A stretch of DNA of 64,000 bases from Leptospira fletcheri (lineage in GTDB: Bacteria; Spirochaetota; Leptospiria; Leptospirales; Leptospiraceae), in assembly GCF_004769195.1 (NCBI RefSeq), contig NZ_RQET01000009.1, positions 62,001 to 126,000 of the forward strand, in the 5' to 3' direction. How positions within the stretch are numbered: position 1 is the first letter of the stretch; every line of letters begins with the position of its first letter. A program made the translations under genes and the position numbers. A model generated the notes under the pieces. It made no database searches. It was not told the DNA's origin and saw only the letters and a program-made list of their open reading frames with translations. This document shows, in pieces, positions 1 to 8,403 of this stretch.

Positions 1-1362
1 AAGAAGATGATTCTCGCTTTAGCGGAAGCCGGGATGAACGTCGCCAGGCTGAACATGTCGCACGGGAACCACGAATTCCACCGTTCGATCATCAAAATCA
101 TCAAAGCTCTGAATAAAGACGTTCTCAAGCACCCGATCGCGATTTTATTGGATACCCAAGGACCGGAAATCCGAACCGGAGATCTACAGGTGGACCATCT
201 GGATCTGAAAGTGGGGGAGTCTTTTACTTTCCATATCATTCCGGGTGTCGAATCGGAAGAACAATCCGTTTTCGTGAATTACAGGGACATCGTAAACGAC
301 TTAAAGGTCGGCGACCGGGTCACGGTGGATAACGGTCTGATCAATCTGGTGGTGGAAGAAATTCAGGAGACCGCCTTGAAATGCAAAGTAGTGGACGGAG
401 GAAAGTTAGGTTCTCGAAAGCATATCAACCTTCCCGGAATCCGCGTCAATTTGCCTTCCATCACTCAAAAGGATCATAAGGATATTCTTTTCGGATTGGA
501 GGAGGACGTCGATTTTATCGCTCTTTCCTTTGTCAGGTCCAAAGATGACATCCTGCAACTTCGAAAGATCATCGAGGAAAATAACGGACACTCCGCGATC
601 GTGGCCAAGATAGAGGACCAGGAAGCGGTCAAAAATATGATCGAAATCGTGGATTCTGCCGACGGCGTCATGGTAGCGAGAGGGGATTTGGGAGTGGAGC
701 TCCCGATAGAAGAATTACCCATCATACAAAGAGCCATCATACGGGAATGCGCGGTCCGCGGAAAAAGAGTGATCGTCGCGACCCACCTTCTCGAGTCCAT
801 GATCAGCAATCCTTCTCCTACCAGAGCGGAGGTCACGGATGTGGCCAACGCAGTTTATGAGGAATCCGACGCGATCATGCTCTCCGGAGAAACCGCAGCG
901 GGAAAATTCCCGATCCGTTGCGTGGAAATGCTTCATAAAATCGCGGAGAGAGTGGAAAAAACTCCGGGCGTCGGGTATGTAGGCGATCGTATTCCTTCCA
1001 ACAAGAAGGAAGAGATGGCAAAATCCGCCGCGATGCTTTCGGATTCGATCAAGAGTCCTGCGATTATAGTGATTACCCGCAGGGGAACGACCGCATTGAA
1101 CGTGGCTTCCTTTCATCCGAGGCATCCTCTGATCTACGCGTTCACGAACATGACGACGGTAAGAAGAAAGCTTTGGCTGACTCGAGGAGTCATTCCTTAT
1201 CGCATCGATTTTTCCAGTGATCCGGAAAAGACCATTAAGTTGGCCATCGAGACGTTGAAGACCAGCGGAAGGATCAAGGAAGGCGATCAGGTAGTGATTC
1301 TTTCGGATATTATCGCGGGGGACGACCGCGTGGAAACGATTCAGATCAGGGAAGTAAAGTGA
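1..1362 (+). CDS. pyk: Pyruvate kinase, 5' end outside window
   Basis: Pyruvate kinase transfers phosphate from phosphoenolpyruvate to ADP in the last step of glycolysis. The reading frame is open from base 1, and the first visible residues match the family's early [13 protein letters not shown] segment, so only some 20-30 N-terminal residues are missing. Family motifs follow in order: the domain-B entry [12 protein letters not shown] near residue 48, the barrel strand [11 protein letters not shown] near 198, [10 protein letters not shown] near 221, and GETAAGKFP near 295. The segment ATHLLESM replaces the usual ATQMLESM. The C-terminal regulatory domain is present and the end looks complete. 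It meets the next gene tail to tail with a 3-base gap. Confidence 0.96.
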   Translation, partial: KKMILALAEAGMNVARLNMSHGNHEFHRSIIKIIKALNKDVLKHPIAILLDTQGPEIRTGDLQVDHLDLKVGESFTFHIIPGVESEEQSVFVNYRDIVNDLKVGDRVTVDNGLINLVVEEIQETALKCKVVDGGKLGSRKHINLPGIRVNLPSITQKDHKDILFGLEEDVDFIALSFVRSKDDILQLRKIIEENNGHSAIVAKIEDQEAVKNMIEIVDSADGVMVARGDLGVELPIEELPIIQRAIIRECAVRGKRVIVATHLLESMISNPSPTRAEVTDVANAVYEESDAIMLSGETAAGKFPIRCVEMLHKIAERVEKTPGVGYVGDRIPSNKKEEMAKSAAMLSDSIKSPAIIVITRRGTTALNVASFHPRHPLIYAFTNMTTVRRKLWLTRGVIPYRIDFSSDPEKTIKLAIETLKTSGRIKEGDQVVILSDIIAGDDRVETIQIREVK

Positions 1363-1365
1363 TCT

Positions 1366-1668
1366 TTATTCTCCGCCTCCGCCAGGGTTTTCGGAGTCGG
1401 ATGGTCCGAAGGCTTGGCTTTCGATCCAGGCCAAAAGGGCTTCTTTGACTCCGAGGCGGTCCAAAGCTTCGAATAACATTCCCGTATAATTCAATGAGGA
1501 TTGGAAACGTTCGAACTCCAATCGGACCTTCAACTTCTTGATGTGAAGGTACAATTTCAATTCCTCCGGAGTCATATCTTCGGGATCCTTTTCCGAAAAG
1601 TCTTCGGATCCGACGAAAGGATTGAGCCGAAGTCCGGAAAAATCGCTCTGTTTCTTTTTTTTACTCAT
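1366..1668 (-). CDS. Small conserved-type hypothetical protein
   Basis: A 100-residue cytosolic protein of unknown function with no signal peptide or membrane segment. The N-terminus is lysine-rich (MSKKKKQ). The middle is acidic and helical (DPEDMTPEELKLYLHIKKLK), and the tail ends in a glycine run. The frame is open upstream to 1764, but the ATG at 1668 is preferred: it follows an AGAAAGG element, and the longer form would run through the end of the upstream membrane-protein gene. It lies 13 bases downstream of that gene on the same strand and is probably cotranscribed. Function unassigned. Confidence 0.7.
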   Translation of the reverse strand: MSKKKKQSDFSGLRLNPFVGSEDFSEKDPEDMTPEELKLYLHIKKLKVRLEFERFQSSLNYTGMLFEALDRLGVKEALLAWIESQAFGPSDSENPGGGGE

Positions 1669-1681
1669 CCTTTCTAAGGTC

Positions 1682-2065
1682 TTAATTCTTGAATCTCGAA
1701 GCTGCGATTCCCAAGGAGAGGAAGGAAAAAAAGATACAAACGCCGCCGGTTCCGAGGGAAGCAAGTAGGAAGTCCCCGCCGAACGTTTTCAAGAAGAAGA
1801 GGAATACGGCGGCCAGGAAAAACAGAACTCCTATTCCTAAAAAATAGAGGCTGATCTTCAGAAATAGATAGGCCTGGAGGCCCTGTTTGATCTTTACTTG
1901 TGCAGATTTTCTAAGATACAGTAGGAGGGTTTCGATGTATTCCAGGAAGGAATCGATCAAAGAGAGGAGATGATTTCTTAATTCGAAATTTTCGAAAAAA
2001 CCTCCGGCTTCTTTCGGCGGAGTTTCCGTATCAGCCGTATGGGATTTTTCTCTTTTGCGGGCCAA
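1682..2065 (-). CDS. Phage-holin-like / DUF1469-like inner-membrane protein
   Basis: A 127-residue protein with a charged N-terminal cytosolic part, an amphipathic helix (about 28-58), and two hydrophobic segments near residues 68-92 and 98-120 separated by a short turn. This two-helix plan, next to a DUF883/ElaB-like gene, recalls the YqjE/phage-holin superfamily III proteins that pair with YqjD-type proteins in other bacteria. The assignment rests on topology and neighbourhood, not on a diagnostic motif. It sits between the DUF883-like gene upstream and a small hypothetical gene downstream, all on the minus strand. Confidence 0.7.
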   Translation of the reverse strand: MARKREKSHTADTETPPKEAGGFFENFELRNHLLSLIDSFLEYIETLLLYLRKSAQVKIKQGLQAYLFLKISLYFLGIGVLFFLAAVFLFFLKTFGGDFLLASLGTGGVCIFFSFLSLGIAASRFKN

Positions 2066-2079
2066 CCGAAAATGCCTCT

Positions 2080-2355
2080 TTATTTCCTACGAATCAAAAG
2101 TCCGACGAGCAGACCTAACCCAACTCCGACTCCCAGTCCGATCAGTGCGGCTTTTTGCGGATTTTCCTTGATATAGACGCCGGTTTGATCGATGATCTGC
2201 TTCGCTCTTTCACTGGTTTCGCCCGTTACTTGTTTCAGGCGCTCTTTTAGATCTGATACGTGTTCCAAATATTCCTCTCTCGCTTTTCCCGTGATTTTTT
2301 TCGCCTTTTCCTTCAGGGATTCCAGTTCCTGGTTCAGGCTTTCTGCATTGGACAT
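2080..2355 (-). CDS. DUF883/ElaB-YqjD-like tail-anchored protein
   Basis: A 91-residue protein made of a long charged helix (residues 5-60) followed by [20 protein letters not shown] and a final RRK. That is the DUF883 plan: a coiled-coil or amphipathic region and one glycine-rich C-terminal membrane anchor. E. coli relatives (YqjD, ElaB) tie ribosomes to the inner membrane; that role is family knowledge and not shown here. The ATG at 2355 follows a strong GGAGG element, which decides it over the open frame to 2442. It is first of three minus-strand genes, with a possible promoter between 2360 and 2580. Confidence 0.82.
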   Translation of the reverse strand: MSNAESLNQELESLKEKAKKITGKAREEYLEHVSDLKERLKQVTGETSERAKQIIDQTGVYIKENPQKAALIGLGVGVGLGLLVGLLIRRK

Positions 2356-2585
2356 AAAAGAACCTCCAGAGTCTTGTATTAGAGGATCGGATTCTGATTT
2401 CAAGAACTTTCCAAATTCGTCAAAAACGACGAATAAAATCATTTTTCTAGATCCAAAATTTGAGAGAATTCGATCGAAAATTCCTCTAATATTGACAGCA
2501 TGGTCATCGGGGAGTCCCTATGCGGGCGATTTCTCTCTCAAGCGAAACCCGATCGACATCATAGATTTTCATTAGGGGATGCGCT

Positions 2586-2999
2586 ATGAATCTCTTCACC
2601 AAAATCGCTAAAATCCGCCGGAAACAAAGACAAAGGATTTATAACCGTGCTTATCGACAAGCGATGAAGCACTTGAAACGCGAGTTCAAGGCGGAGTCCG
2701 ACCGCCATGTTCAGGCCGAGAAGGAACTGGAAAAATATTATCGCAAAGATGTCGACACCGAAGCCAAGAAGACCCGTAAAAAAATCCAGGAATTGGAAAA
2801 TTACAAACTTCTTTTGGAACGGAAGGAAATGGAATTGGAGTCCAAGTTGGCCTTTCTGAACGACCAGCTCCACAAGATAGAGGAACTGAAAGCCAGGATG
2901 GACGGCGCAGTAAATCTCATGGCGAGAGCCGGTTCTCTATCCAACGGTGCGATCGACGACGCGGAGAAAATCAAACTGGCTTTGAAGAAAGTGCTTTGA
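2586..2999 (+). CDS. Coiled-coil hypothetical protein
   Basis: A 137-residue, highly charged, almost entirely helical protein. Basic residues dominate the N-terminal 35 positions (KIAKIRRKQRQRIYNR). Heptad-like spacing follows through about residue 115, ending in a less charged tail (MDGAVNLMARAGSLSNG). There is no signal peptide or membrane span. The ATG follows a GGGGATGCGCT leader and is divergent from the DUF883 operon. It is 25 bases upstream of the pterin dehydratase gene and probably shares a transcript with it. No family recognised. Confidence 0.75.
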   Translation: MNLFTKIAKIRRKQRQRIYNRAYRQAMKHLKREFKAESDRHVQAEKELEKYYRKDVDTEAKKTRKKIQELENYKLLLERKEMELESKLAFLNDQLHKIEELKARMDGAVNLMARAGSLSNGAIDDAEKIKLALKKVL

Positions 3000-3024
3000 T
3001 TTTTGATCCGGCGAATCTCTTGTC

Positions 3025-3333
3025 ATGAGCAACGCGAAAAAAATGGATCCGGACGAGGTCCGGCGGAAACTGCCGAAGGGTTGGGAAATCTTTATCGTGG
3101 ATGAAATTCCCCGACTTCGTAAGAAGTATTCGTTTTCGCAATATTCTGCGGGGATCCGTTTCGTAAACGAATTGGCGAAAGAAGCGGAACGACTGGATCA
3201 CCATCCGGACCTAGGAGTATTTTACGGAAGCGTGAACGTCGAGATCTTCACGCATTCTTTGCAAGGGCTGTCCGACCTGGATCTGGAGTTCGTGGCGTTC
3301 GCAGAAAGAGCGTACGAAAACGTCCGACTTTAA
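3025..3333 (+). CDS. phhB: Pterin-4a-carbinolamine dehydratase
   Basis: A 102-residue PCD/DCoH-family protein. The enzyme dehydrates 4a-hydroxytetrahydrobiopterin during pterin recycling. The signature is clear: EAERLDHHPDL around residues 51-61 supplies the paired histidines, followed by VNVEIFTHSLQGLSDLDLE near 70-90 with the third histidine and the downstream aspartate. Length fits the family (95-115). No phenylalanine hydroxylase is visible in the window, so the source of its substrate here is unknown; many bacterial PCDs serve other pterin-dependent enzymes. Confidence 0.93.
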   Translation: MSNAKKMDPDEVRRKLPKGWEIFIVDEIPRLRKKYSFSQYSAGIRFVNELAKEAERLDHHPDLGVFYGSVNVEIFTHSLQGLSDLDLEFVAFAERAYENVRL

Positions 3334-3355
3334 TCGGATTCGGCAAAGCGGCCGC

Positions 3356-4144
3356 TTAACGGACCGCTCGAATCTCTTGGTCGAATTTCGGTTTTCTTCT
3401 TTCCAAGACCGCTTTCAATCCTTCGTCGAAATTTCCGGAAACGAAAGGTTTGAATTCCTGGATCAGATGATCCGTCGGAGCGTCGAACTCCAAGATTAAG
3501 TTTTTTCTAATGCTTTTTTTCAGGGATTCCAGGCTTGCCTGTGGAAGATTCAACATGTTTAACATATAATCCTCCGATTTTTTATGCAATTCCGCGGCCG
3601 GAAAGATCTGGTCCACGAGTCCGATCGCTTTCGCTTCCTCCGGTTTGTATGCGGTTCCCAGCATCGCTACGTCTTTCAGTTTTCCTTTTCCCACCACCGA
3701 TTCGACGATGTTTAGCAGGGTAGGAGGGATGGTCAATCCGACCAGCACTTCCGAAAAACAGTATCTCGCTTTCCCGTCGCTCATAAATCGGAAGTCCGTC
3801 AAAATGCCTAACACAGCTCCGCCAGCCATCGCGTGTCCGTTGATCACCGTGACTTCCGGTTTCGGAAAAGTGTAGATCACCCGCATCATATCGAAAAGTT
3901 TCGCAAAGACTTTGATGCGGTCGTTCGCGGAACGCTCCAGCATGTATCTAGGATCCAGGCCGTTGGAAAAGAATTTCTCGTGTTTGGATCCGATGAGAAC
4001 GGCTCTTACGCTTTTTTTCTCTCCCAGAATCCGATGGGCTTCGATCAATTCGTCCATCAATTCCTCGGTCATTTCGTTGGAAGGCGCACGGTCCAACCAG
4101 ATCCAAGCCAAAGATTCCTTTTCTTCGATTTTAATATTCTTCAT
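3356..4144 (-). CDS. Enoyl-CoA hydratase/isomerase (crotonase) family protein
   Basis: A 262-residue crotonase-fold protein. The first oxyanion-hole strand is near residues 55-70 (IGSKHEKFFSNGLDP), and the second (INGHAMAGGAVLG) is near 100. The segment YCFSEVLVGLTIPP aligns with the first catalytic glutamate region (SEV). The usual second glutamate loop (GAGGTQRL) is replaced by IPPTLLN, so the reaction may be isomerase, hydratase or thioesterase-like. The start at 4144 is chosen for the AAAAGGA element 6-7 bases upstream; the frame is open to 4249. No fatty-acid gene is adjacent, so the substrate is unknown. Confidence 0.85.
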   Translation of the reverse strand: MKNIKIEEKESLAWIWLDRAPSNEMTEELMDELIEAHRILGEKKSVRAVLIGSKHEKFFSNGLDPRYMLERSANDRIKVFAKLFDMMRVIYTFPKPEVTVINGHAMAGGAVLGILTDFRFMSDGKARYCFSEVLVGLTIPPTLLNIVESVVGKGKLKDVAMLGTAYKPEEAKAIGLVDQIFPAAELHKKSEDYMLNMLNLPQASLESLKKSIRKNLILEFDAPTDHLIQEFKPFVSGNFDEGLKAVLERRKPKFDQEIRAVR

Positions 4145-4293
4145 CGTAAATCCTTTTGCACTCAAACTAACAAGCTTGCTGGAACGATAGTCGATCACCT
4201 GCTTTTTCGTTCCTTTTTGACGAACTGACATAGGCTCCGATTCTTTCAAGTGGAATCCGAAACATAACGAATGTCGTTCGTCGATTCAAAAGA

Positions 4294-4314
4294 AAAAGGC
4301 CCGGAGGGCCTTTT
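4294..4314 (-). terminator. Intrinsic terminator after the response regulator gene
   Basis: A perfect 9-bp stem (AAAAGGCCC / GGGCCTTTT) with loop GGA. Read on the minus strand it ends in a T-rich run (CCTTTTTCTTTT), about 30 bases after the response-regulator stop. The symmetric A/T arms would let it act in both directions. Confidence 0.88.
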
Positions 4315-4343
4315 CTGAAATGGATTCGATTTTTGGGGAGATT

Positions 4344-5069
4344 TTATTCGGGGATCACGATATTATCGTAATTGTCCGTAAAGCGATATCCGATTCCCCA
4401 GATCGTTTCGATCCATTCCGGCTGAGCGGAGTTTTTTTCCAACTTCGATCGGATCCGTTTGATATGCGAATCGATCATCCGTTCGAATCCGTCCCATTCC
4501 ATTCCCCAAACGGCTTCCAAAATCATTTCCCGGGAGAAGACTTTTCCGGGAGCGGTAGCCATGAGTTGCAGTATGTCGAATTCTTTGCGGGAAATATTGA
4601 TGACTTGGTCTTTCAGAGTCACCCTGCGACGAACCGGATCTATCTTGAGATTGCCGCGGATGATTTCTCCTCCGCTTCCCAAATTGGGTTTGATTCCGGC
4701 TTTTTTGTCCCATCGACGGAAGAAGACGTCCACTCTCGTCTTGAGCTCCCTGACGGAAAAGGGTTTCGTAATATAGTCGTCGGCGCCCAATTCCAATCCC
4801 ATAATGCGATCTATTTCCTCGTTACGAGCGGTAACGATGAAGATCGGAGTGTTTTCATCCGACCTTCTGACGGTGCGACAAACGTCCATGCCGTCTATAT
4901 CAGGAAGAGAGAGGTCTAATATTAGAAGATCAGGATGGTTTGCCTTATAATATTTCAGGCCTTCCTCCCCGGAGGTTTGTATCGTGGTTTTATAATGGGC
5001 CGAATCCAAAGACTTGCGGATGAGGTTTCCGATATCCGGATCGTCTTCGATGACCAAAATGTTCTTCAT
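4344..5069 (-). CDS. OmpR/PhoB-family response regulator, orphan
   Basis: A 241-residue two-component response regulator. The N-terminal receiver domain (1-118) keeps the acidic pair D9/D10, the phosphoacceptor D52 in [11 protein letters not shown]80 and K102 in the TKPF motif. The C-terminal winged helix (about 130-230) has the transactivation-loop and recognition-helix pattern [25 protein letters not shown] and a final WGIGYRF hairpin. The ATG at 5069 follows GAGGTATTT. No histidine kinase gene lies next to it, so its partner is elsewhere. It ends just before an intrinsic terminator, which suggests a single-gene transcript. Confidence 0.94.
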   Translation of the reverse strand: MKNILVIEDDPDIGNLIRKSLDSAHYKTTIQTSGEEGLKYYKANHPDLLILDLSLPDIDGMDVCRTVRRSDENTPIFIVTARNEEIDRIMGLELGADDYITKPFSVRELKTRVDVFFRRWDKKAGIKPNLGSGGEIIRGNLKIDPVRRRVTLKDQVINISRKEFDILQLMATAPGKVFSREMILEAVWGMEWDGFERMIDSHIKRIRSKLEKNSAQPEWIETIWGIGYRFTDNYDNIVIPE

Positions 5070-5304
5070 AAATACCTCAAGTGAATTTGATGGAAAATTT
5101 AACCTGAATACAACATATTCTTCCCATGAAAAATGCTTCAAAACAAAAATTAAGAACCGAGGAATTCACGTGAAAAATGCCGATTTTTCGGAAAAAAACG
5201 ATGTTTAAAAGAACTAAAATCTAGGAAATTTGAGATCAAGCTGTGTCATATGATTTTTGAATTTTTGTCCCAGGCAACTCGACCTGGAAGGCGGTATATT
5301 TCGA

Positions 5305-5751
5305 ATGAGTTTCACCGATAGGAATCCTAGATCCTGGGCTTTGATCGCCATCTCGGAACCCGGTTTAGACGTTCATGAAATCACCCGTCAAACCGGAATC
5401 AGACCGGACTTGCCGGTTCCCGGAACCGTGGAGGGAATTTCGGGAGAGCCGGTCAGTTCTCCTCTCTGGCAAATCCATTCCAAAAAGGACGCGAACCTTC
5501 CCCTAGAGGAACATATCTGGGAATTGATAGAAAGAATCTCTCCCCATCGTAAGGAGTTCAAATCCGTATGTGAGAGACACCGAGCCGTATTGTATTGTTC
5601 CGTGGAATATAACGACGGTCGTATGGAGGAAGCTTCGTTGGATTCCAAACTACTGCTTTTGCTCGGAAATTTAGGTCTGAAAATCGCCTTCCAAGCCTGG
5701 AGACTTCAGGAGAGAGGAAGAAGGTCAGAGGATCAGAATAATCTCCGTTAA
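5305..5751 (+). CDS. DUF4279-like hypothetical protein
   Basis: A 148-residue soluble protein with the two-part DUF4279 pattern: an early ALIAISEPGLDVHEITRQTG strand-helix unit, a PVSSPLWQIHSKKD segment, and a late LLLLLGNLGLKIAFQAW helix. Function of the family is unknown. The ATG at 5305 has GGAAGGCGG about 10 bases upstream; the frame is open back to 5257 without a better site. Its last 27 bases overlap the convergent STAS-like gene. Confidence 0.72.
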   Translation: MSFTDRNPRSWALIAISEPGLDVHEITRQTGIRPDLPVPGTVEGISGEPVSSPLWQIHSKKDANLPLEEHIWELIERISPHRKEFKSVCERHRAVLYCSVEYNDGRMEEASLDSKLLLLLGNLGLKIAFQAWRLQERGRRSEDQNNLR

Positions 5752-6099
5752 TCGAAATCTTTCCAGGTATTTTCGAATCGGAAGGGAAGGATGGGAAAAG
5801 ATGAATACCCTTTTCTTTTCCCTTAAATCCAGCGCGTATTTGACCAATTTTTCGAGGGTGGCGATGGACGGAGTTTTGACGTTGCCCAATTCCAATTTGA
5901 CGTGCCTGCTGGATTCGTAAAATGCCATGGCGAGAGCTGATTGGAATTCTTTGGAGGCTTCTCCTTCCAACATGCCGGATAAGGGCTCGATTTCCACTAC
6001 TTTGCTTTTTTTTCGGATTTCGAAATAGGAGTATCTGCGAATCTGTTCCAAAGCGGGAGTCCGTACGAACAGATTGATTCGATAGCGGGAAGTCTGCAA
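5725..6099 (-). CDS. STAS-domain-like protein
   Basis: A 124-residue cytosolic protein that reads like a divergent STAS (anti-sigma-factor antagonist) domain: strand VVEIEPLSGMLEGEAS (34-50), a helix, LELGNVKTPSIATLEKLVKYAL (70-91, the usual phosphorylation loop plus helix), then REKKRVFIFSH and a terminal LTEIILIL strand. The serine of KTPSIAT sits where STAS proteins are phosphorylated, but the usual preceding DxS is absent (VKTPS), so regulation may differ. Window neighbours include SpoIIE-type phosphatases that act on such proteins, though none is adjacent. Assignment is by pattern only. Confidence 0.55.
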   Translation of the reverse strand: MQTSRYRINLFVRTPALEQIRRYSYFEIRKKSKVVEIEPLSGMLEGEASKEFQSALAMAFYESSRHVKLELGNVKTPSIATLEKLVKYALDLREKKRVFIFSHPSLPIRKYLERFRLTEIILIL

Positions 6100-6123
6100 G
6101 TCCGATATGGAGAGATACGATCC

Positions 6124-7074
6124 ATGAACCTTACCTCCAGAACGACCATGGAAGCTCGAGCTCGGTTCTTGAAATCGGTGAGGGACTTTTTTTCATCCGA
6201 AAATTTCCTGGAGATCGACACTCCTTGTCTCAAAAAAGTGCCCGGGATGGAGCCTCATTTGGATCCGTTTTCGGTCCGTTCCCCTTCCGGACAAGAATCG
6301 GGATACCTGATCACTTCTCCAGAATATTCCCTGAAGCAGGCTTTGTCTGCGGGGCTGGAAAAGGTGTACGAAATCAGTCATACGTTCCGGTCGGGAGAAA
6401 AAGGGAGCCGTTTCCACACCGCGGAATTTCTGATGTTGGAATTTTATCGGACTCGGATTGATCTGAATGGATTGATGGATCTCACGGAGAATTTCCTAAG
6501 AGCCGTGGATCTGAATCGGATCCTCGGGAGTGGGGAGAAAAAAATTCCGAGAAGGAGCGTGAGGGAACTTTTAAAAACAATCGCGGGTTGCGACTGGGAC
6601 AGATCTTCTTTAGAGGAAAAAATCGTCGCTTCTTCTTTGACTCGATTGCCCTTGGAGGAGCTGGAATACGAGGATTGTTTTTATCTGGTTTTTCTGAACT
6701 TTGTGGAACCTAGTCTTCCATCGGAATTCCAATTTTTGTACGACTATCCTCCGGAAATGGCCGCTTTGGCAAGAATAGAGGACGGATGCGCCAAACGTTT
6801 TGAAACGTACTTCGGAAGTTTGGAATTGGGGAACGGTTTTTTCGAGCTCTCGGATCCGACGGAACAGCGCCTCCGTTTTTCCTCGGAAAGGAAATTACGG
6901 GAAAAGTTGGGCAAGGAGGCGTTTCCGATCGACGAAGAATTTTTGGGAGCCCTGGATCAGGGGCTGCCCGCCTGCTCCGGCAATGCGATCGGACTGGATC
7001 GATTGTTTTTGACTCTGCAAGGAGAGGAAACTCTTGCCCGCGTCAGTCCGTATTGGGCCCGTCTAGACCGGTAA
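6124..7074 (+). CDS. epmA: EF-P--beta-lysine ligase EpmA (GenX/PoxA)
   Basis: A 316-residue class II lysyl-tRNA-synthetase paralogue lacking the anticodon-binding domain, the hallmark of EpmA, which attaches beta-lysine to elongation factor P. Motif 1 includes FLEIDTPCLKKVPGMEPHL near 28-46. Motif 2 is VYEISHTFRSGEKGSRFHTAEFLMLEFYR near 80-108. Motif 3 is SGNAIGLDRLFL near residue 289. Length matches the family (about 325). The partner mutase EpmB and EF-P are not in this window. It is divergent from the STAS-like gene, with only 24 bases between the two starts. Confidence 0.92.
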   Translation: MNLTSRTTMEARARFLKSVRDFFSSENFLEIDTPCLKKVPGMEPHLDPFSVRSPSGQESGYLITSPEYSLKQALSAGLEKVYEISHTFRSGEKGSRFHTAEFLMLEFYRTRIDLNGLMDLTENFLRAVDLNRILGSGEKKIPRRSVRELLKTIAGCDWDRSSLEEKIVASSLTRLPLEELEYEDCFYLVFLNFVEPSLPSEFQFLYDYPPEMAALARIEDGCAKRFETYFGSLELGNGFFELSDPTEQRLRFSSERKLREKLGKEAFPIDEEFLGALDQGLPACSGNAIGLDRLFLTLQGEETLARVSPYWARLDR

Positions 7075-7202
7075 GAATCTCGGATCGAGGAGTAAATTGG
7101 TTTAAGATTCCCCTTTCTCCGGTTCGATATTCAAAATAGAATCGCAAAACTTTGGTTGCACGGATTCACTCTCCGAGTACTCTACTACGGGACGAACGGA
7201 AC

Positions 7203-8237
7203 ATGGCAAAAAAAAAGAATTATTACGTCACCATCAACGGAAAGAAATACGATCGCAGCCTGATTGAAATCGCCGAAAGTTCCGTATCCGGGAAAAAAGA
7301 CGGACGCATTTCCGTCAACGACGCCAAGAAACTACTGAGTGCGGTAAAAGATAACGACACTTATACGGATATCGAAAAGAAAACCATAGAGCATATCCGG
7401 GAAAATTATAAATTTACGGACAAGGCCGACGAATGGTTCCGGTCGGAAATTAGAAAATGGGCGGGAGAAAAATCCGCAAAAGCTCAGTCTGCGGAGGAGG
7501 AAGCGGAGGAAATCTATACCACCCCCGATGAGGCTGCCAGCCTAGCTCCGGCATCCGTGGAAGCGGACAACAGCTACTCCGGATACACGAATTATATCCC
7601 TACACCTTCTGCCGGAAAACCCCGGAACAGGAGCGGAATTCCGATCTTACTTTTATCCGTCCTGATTTTGACGGGAATCGGGATCGGAATTTATTACGCG
7701 TTCGGAACCCCGGATCAAAATCCAAAAAAGAAAATCGCGTCCAAGGTCGAAAAGGAGAACGAAAAGAGAGTTCCGAAAGAGAAAAAAACGGACAGTACGC
7801 CATCCGAACAAGATTCCTCGGAAAAAGGAGTCTTCCAGCTGTTTTCGGGAACGAAGGAGAAGTCCGCAAAACTGGAAGGAAAGGATGGAGAAATCGCAAA
7901 AGGCGTGGAATCTTCTCCCGTTCGATTCGAAAAGAACAGTATTTCCGTAACTTCTTCTTCCCGCAAAACTCTAGATCACCTCTCCCGCCTCCTAAAGAGG
8001 AAACCGGAACTTAAGATTACCCTGACAGGGCATACGTCCAACGAAGGTTCCGAAGAGGCGAATCGGAAAGTCTCTCTGCTCCGTGCGGAAATGGTTCGGG
8101 ATTATCTTTTGGGGAACGGGGTTCCCGCTCAGAGAATTTCGATCCAAGCCAAAGGAGCCACCGAGCCGGTAGCGGACAATTCCTCCGAAGCCGGCCGCCA
8201 TGAGAATCGCCGAGTGGAAATCCGGATCGTCGAATAG
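7203..8237 (+). CDS. OmpA-family protein with N-terminal membrane anchor
   Basis: A 344-residue protein. The N-terminal region (1-95) is soluble and charged. A low-complexity linker is followed by one hydrophobic segment (IPILLLSVLILTGIGIGIYY, about 147-166), a long lysine/serine-rich linker, and a C-terminal OmpA-like peptidoglycan-binding domain (about 245-344) with LKITLTGHTSNEGSEEANR and a terminal GRHENRRVEIRI. The anchor in the middle suggests a cytoplasmic N-domain and a periplasmic OmpA domain, linking cytosol and cell wall. Start 7203 is the first ATG; the frame is open to 7152. Confidence 0.85.
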   Translation: MAKKKNYYVTINGKKYDRSLIEIAESSVSGKKDGRISVNDAKKLLSAVKDNDTYTDIEKKTIEHIRENYKFTDKADEWFRSEIRKWAGEKSAKAQSAEEEAEEIYTTPDEAASLAPASVEADNSYSGYTNYIPTPSAGKPRNRSGIPILLLSVLILTGIGIGIYYAFGTPDQNPKKKIASKVEKENEKRVPKEKKTDSTPSEQDSSEKGVFQLFSGTKEKSAKLEGKDGEIAKGVESSPVRFEKNSISVTSSSRKTLDHLSRLLKRKPELKITLTGHTSNEGSEEANRKVSLLRAEMVRDYLLGNGVPAQRISIQAKGATEPVADNSSEAGRHENRRVEIRIVE

Positions 8238-8403
8238 ATTCCGAAATTTTAAAGGGTACGGCCTAGTTCTCTAATCTTAGACTTAGATCGGAGCCTCTTT
8301 TCGTTTCGTACCTCCGCGATTTCCAAAAATCCCTCTCCGTCTGAAAAATCCTATACAAGTACCCTAGGTCCGAGGACGATGAAACCAACTCCCGGAGATA
8401 ACA

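Noticed and set aside
474..848. Long minus-strand open frame inside pyruvate kinase
   Set aside because: Antisense to conserved catalytic motifs, with composition of a shadow frame.
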